In this document: piece after piece, positions 43,201 through 64,000 of the stretch
Layout: every line of letters begins with the position of its first letter
How positions within the stretch are numbered: position 1 is the first letter of the stretch
From: Homarus americanus
Taxonomy: Eukaryota; Arthropoda; Malacostraca; Decapoda; Nephropidae
Direction of reading: 5' to 3'
NCBI RefSeq assembly: GCF_018991925.1
Contig: NW_024756914.1
Span: forward strand, 3,331,848-3,395,847
Length of the DNA: 64,000 nt
Notes under the pieces: model-generated
Seen by the model: the letters and a program-made list of their open reading frames with translations, nothing else
Database searches by the model: none
Told to the model about the DNA's origin: nothing
Translations under genes and position numbers: made by a program

Positions 43201-45162
43201 TTGCACTAATACCTGTATTTATATAGCAAGGCTTTGCTTATAGAAACAGCCCCTAAAGGCATCATTAAGATTTTTTGTATTTTAACCATTAACTTCAATA
43301 ATGGATTTATCTATTTAAATAGTACTCATACTGAACTATACAAAAGGAGAACATAAATAAAATTAAGAAGCTACTGTGGACTTTAAAAATACTTCAATCA
43401 CCTGAACTGACCCTCTGTTAGCACACACTGTTAAGGCTGATCATATTTGTATTGTCAGGTGCAGTTTGGACCTTATTAAAACCTGACAACTGGATCACAT
43501 TCACTGATTCTGTTAATAATATTTTTCATGTTCACAGTAATACTTGGCACTACAGAGGAAGCAATCTTACATATGCAGTGAATATATAAATATATATAGA
43601 TATATATATGTATATATATGTATATAATATTATCTAAATATAAACTCTTATCAAATTGACTAGAACAAGACTAGAGGTTACATACACTTTCATACAGGAA
43701 ATCAAAAGCATTATATGCAAATTTATCTAAAACTGAAAATGAATCAGTTTGCAATAACATACTGTTAAGTCACAATACTCAACTGTTTAAAATAAATTTA
43801 ACATTAATTATATATATATACTTTATATTAATAAATATTAAAAGTATTTTCATAACATCCTAAGCAGAATTTTCTTGTCATACAATCTCGCTAAAGATTA
43901 ACAGAGGAATGCATAATGATAAATATTCACTAAATAGACAACATAAAACATAGTACACTAACCAGTGGAAATCCTAGAAGTAATTACTTACCGGTATATA
44001 ACATATCCCAGTATGTTATATTTAGATTTGACTTAAAAAATACTGAAACGTGCTCATGAAAGTGGAAAGTTTAAAAACTTTATACACTTAACTAGTCCTG
44101 GTCAAAAAATATTATGAAAATGCAATACTATCTAATTATGTAATGAAGACACTGAGAGTGCCATAAAGCCTTTATAAAATGTTCACTACTGACCAATGCT
44201 CAAAAGCTCGAGCCTTCTCTTGATGGCAAAAATATATCTAGGACAATTTACTTTGCAGAACAAAAACCTCATCATGAATAAAAATTACCAACATCAAATA
44301 AAATTAACATGCTCTTATCAAAATATCTTATTGCCAATATAGTACATCAATCAATTATAGGTCATCTTCAAAAGGCCCTATTATTGTTGACCAGATCACG
44401 GTGCCCAAAGAACACCCGCTTTTAGTCAGATGGGGTAGTTGATTTGTGTCTACTGGGTAACTACTATAAATATCCATCAAATACCCCATGAGCATTTATA
44501 CTACTCTAAGCTGAAACTTTATTATAAAACACTTATGCAAGGCTTTTATGTTGAACTGATTTAGTTATTAAAGTAATGTACAGTATTTGCTTAGTGTGAC
44601 TGAAGCTACAGATGTGTTATTATAGTTACAGTTTCCTGGTTACTAAAATGTAATTGGAAGTGCTTCTGTTATTAGTATTTTTAGAAACTTAGAACAAAAA
44701 ATGAGGTTTATTTTGGTATTTTAACTTGTAATTATTGTAAATATTTTGTTTCTGTCTTAATCAGGGTAAGATAAATATAGTGTATATTTGTATATGTATA
44801 TCCATACACAGTACATGTACTGCACTGTATTTGTGAATGCATCCGTGTGCGAGTGTTGAGTGATGAAGATGATCCAATAAATAATATATAAGTGTGAACA
44901 ACATGAATACTGTATTCCCAAATGCTGCACATATTAAGAGCACTAAATACAGTACCCTGATCAATATGGGATCTTAATGTTAATTATATGTAATGGCTTA
45001 TGGTTGGTTATGGTTAGAATTATTGTACATGAAATGTTGCATACTAAAGCTTAAAAGTTAATGAAATGTGATGTCAGAAATAAGACACAAACAGAGGATA
45101 TTTGAAGGGGATGATGGGAGGCTGAGGCTGGTGTGAATGACCATATGCAGTTGTTGCAAGTC
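40216..45162. other. AT-rich intergenic DNA and probable norpA 3' UTR, no gene seen
   Basis: No coding exon or protein motif was found on either strand in almost 5 kb. The part next to 45163 should contain the 3' UTR of the norpA-like gene, but I could not place its polyadenylation site. Short (AT)n tracts occur near 43590-43625 and 43808-43825. Confidence 0.5.
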
Positions 45163-63308
<18,146 letters not shown>

Positions 63309-63905
63309 CTACACACACAAGTAACATGCAAGAGGGCCGTGCAATGAACAGTATCACAAATTGAATGCCAGACATGCAGGTAGAGAAAATATCATTGTAT
63401 ATCATAGGCAAAATAGGAGAATAAGTTGTGTACATGCCTGATGAAACATCACTTTGTGGGCAGGTAAACGTAATGACAGAACAGTAAGTCAGGAGAAAAT
63501 TCAGTGACACCATGAGAATATATGAAATTTAATATTATAGAATGTAGAGAAAGAAAATAATGGTTAGTTAACAAAATGAACTGAAAAATATAGAAATATA
63601 CAATACTGTACAGTACGGTATTTGGGTTATGCCATTAAACACCATTTAAAAATGAAAGTGATGGCACTTTCTTTTATTTTGTACAATGATATTTTTCAAT
63701 ATTGTATAATAATTCTGCCCCTCATTAAGTTTCCTGTACCGAAAATTTATCTTTTATCAACCAAATTTCTAAACACACATCATTGTACATCCCCGCATAC
63801 TGGTCTATCACATTACAAACAGTATTTATTTTCACTTACTAGAATGTCATCTTTCATTACATTTATACTCTACTGCATATGCAGTACTTCAGATCATCAA
63901 ATTTA

Positions 63906-64000
63906 TTTACTTATTTTTTTAATTAGGGGATTAGCCCACCAGGGCACAGGTCAATGACCCACATCAGAGCCTGGGGGGTGAAAAAATAAATAAATAAATA
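63906..64000 (-). mobile_element. Family B non-LTR tail fragment at the window edge
   Basis: The motif ATTAGCCCACCAGGGCACAG and GCCTGGGGGGTGAAAA matches the tails at 26031-26088 and 50917-50984, followed by AATA repeats. It continues past the window. Confidence 0.6.

Overview
The window is nuclear DNA from an animal, most probably a decapod crustacean. Evidence: intron-rich genes with GT-AG junctions, a norpA-type phospholipase C beta, short TTAGG runs (the arthropod telomere motif), a very high load of microsatellites and small DNA transposons, and constant interspersion of TACTGTA/TACAGTA words. The species cannot be fixed from sequence alone. No prokaryotic feature, CRISPR array, riboswitch or tRNA was found.

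Three host genes are present, all on the minus strand. (1) 435-2035: the first three coding exons of CMC1, a twin CX9C protein of mitochondrial complex IV assembly; its last exon lies beyond base 1. (2) 11067-31608: a 16-exon gene for a protein of about 1061 residues. Its first ~640 residues look like a vinculin/alpha-catenin superfamily helical protein, closest in my reading to insect Serendipity-alpha, followed by a long low-complexity tail. (3) 45163-63308: the last ten coding exons (590 residues) of a PLC-beta4/norpA-type phospholipase C, from the end of the catalytic Y box through C2, a Gly/Ala/Lys linker and the C-terminal coiled coil to a -EFFC end. Exon phases agree at every junction except one acceptor in gene 2. 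The genes share no obvious pathway.

Layout: 0.4-2 kb CMC1; 2-11 kb intergenic, with an LTR-like repeat, a broken non-LTR 3' end, a broken mariner-type element, small inverted-repeat elements and a piggyBac-like element; 11-31.6 kb the vinculin-like gene, with introns holding a 204-bp (GT)n, (GGT)n/(TGA)n, a hAT MITE, a 5S-rRNA-derived element, several TA-flanked pogo/Tigger-like elements and a large foldback element; 31.7-34.2 kb a pile-up of retroelement ends and two tandem arrays, including a fragment of exon 2 of the neighbouring gene fused to a retroelement tail; 34.6-39.1 kb a nearly complete CR1/Jockey-like non-LTR retrotransposon with an intact ORF2; 39-45 kb AT-rich DNA with one foldback and no gene; 45-64 kb the norpA-like gene, whose largest introns carry a three-deep transposon nest (hAT > CR1-like fragment > pogo-like MITE) and two (AT)n tracts flanking a hairpin.

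I found no convincing new multi-gene system. The least ordinary signals are the exon-retroelement chimera at 32546-32758, the nested elements whose target duplications can be read directly, the 347-bp foldback with an 11-bp flanking repeat, the 5S-derived element, and the unusual tail of the vinculin-like protein.
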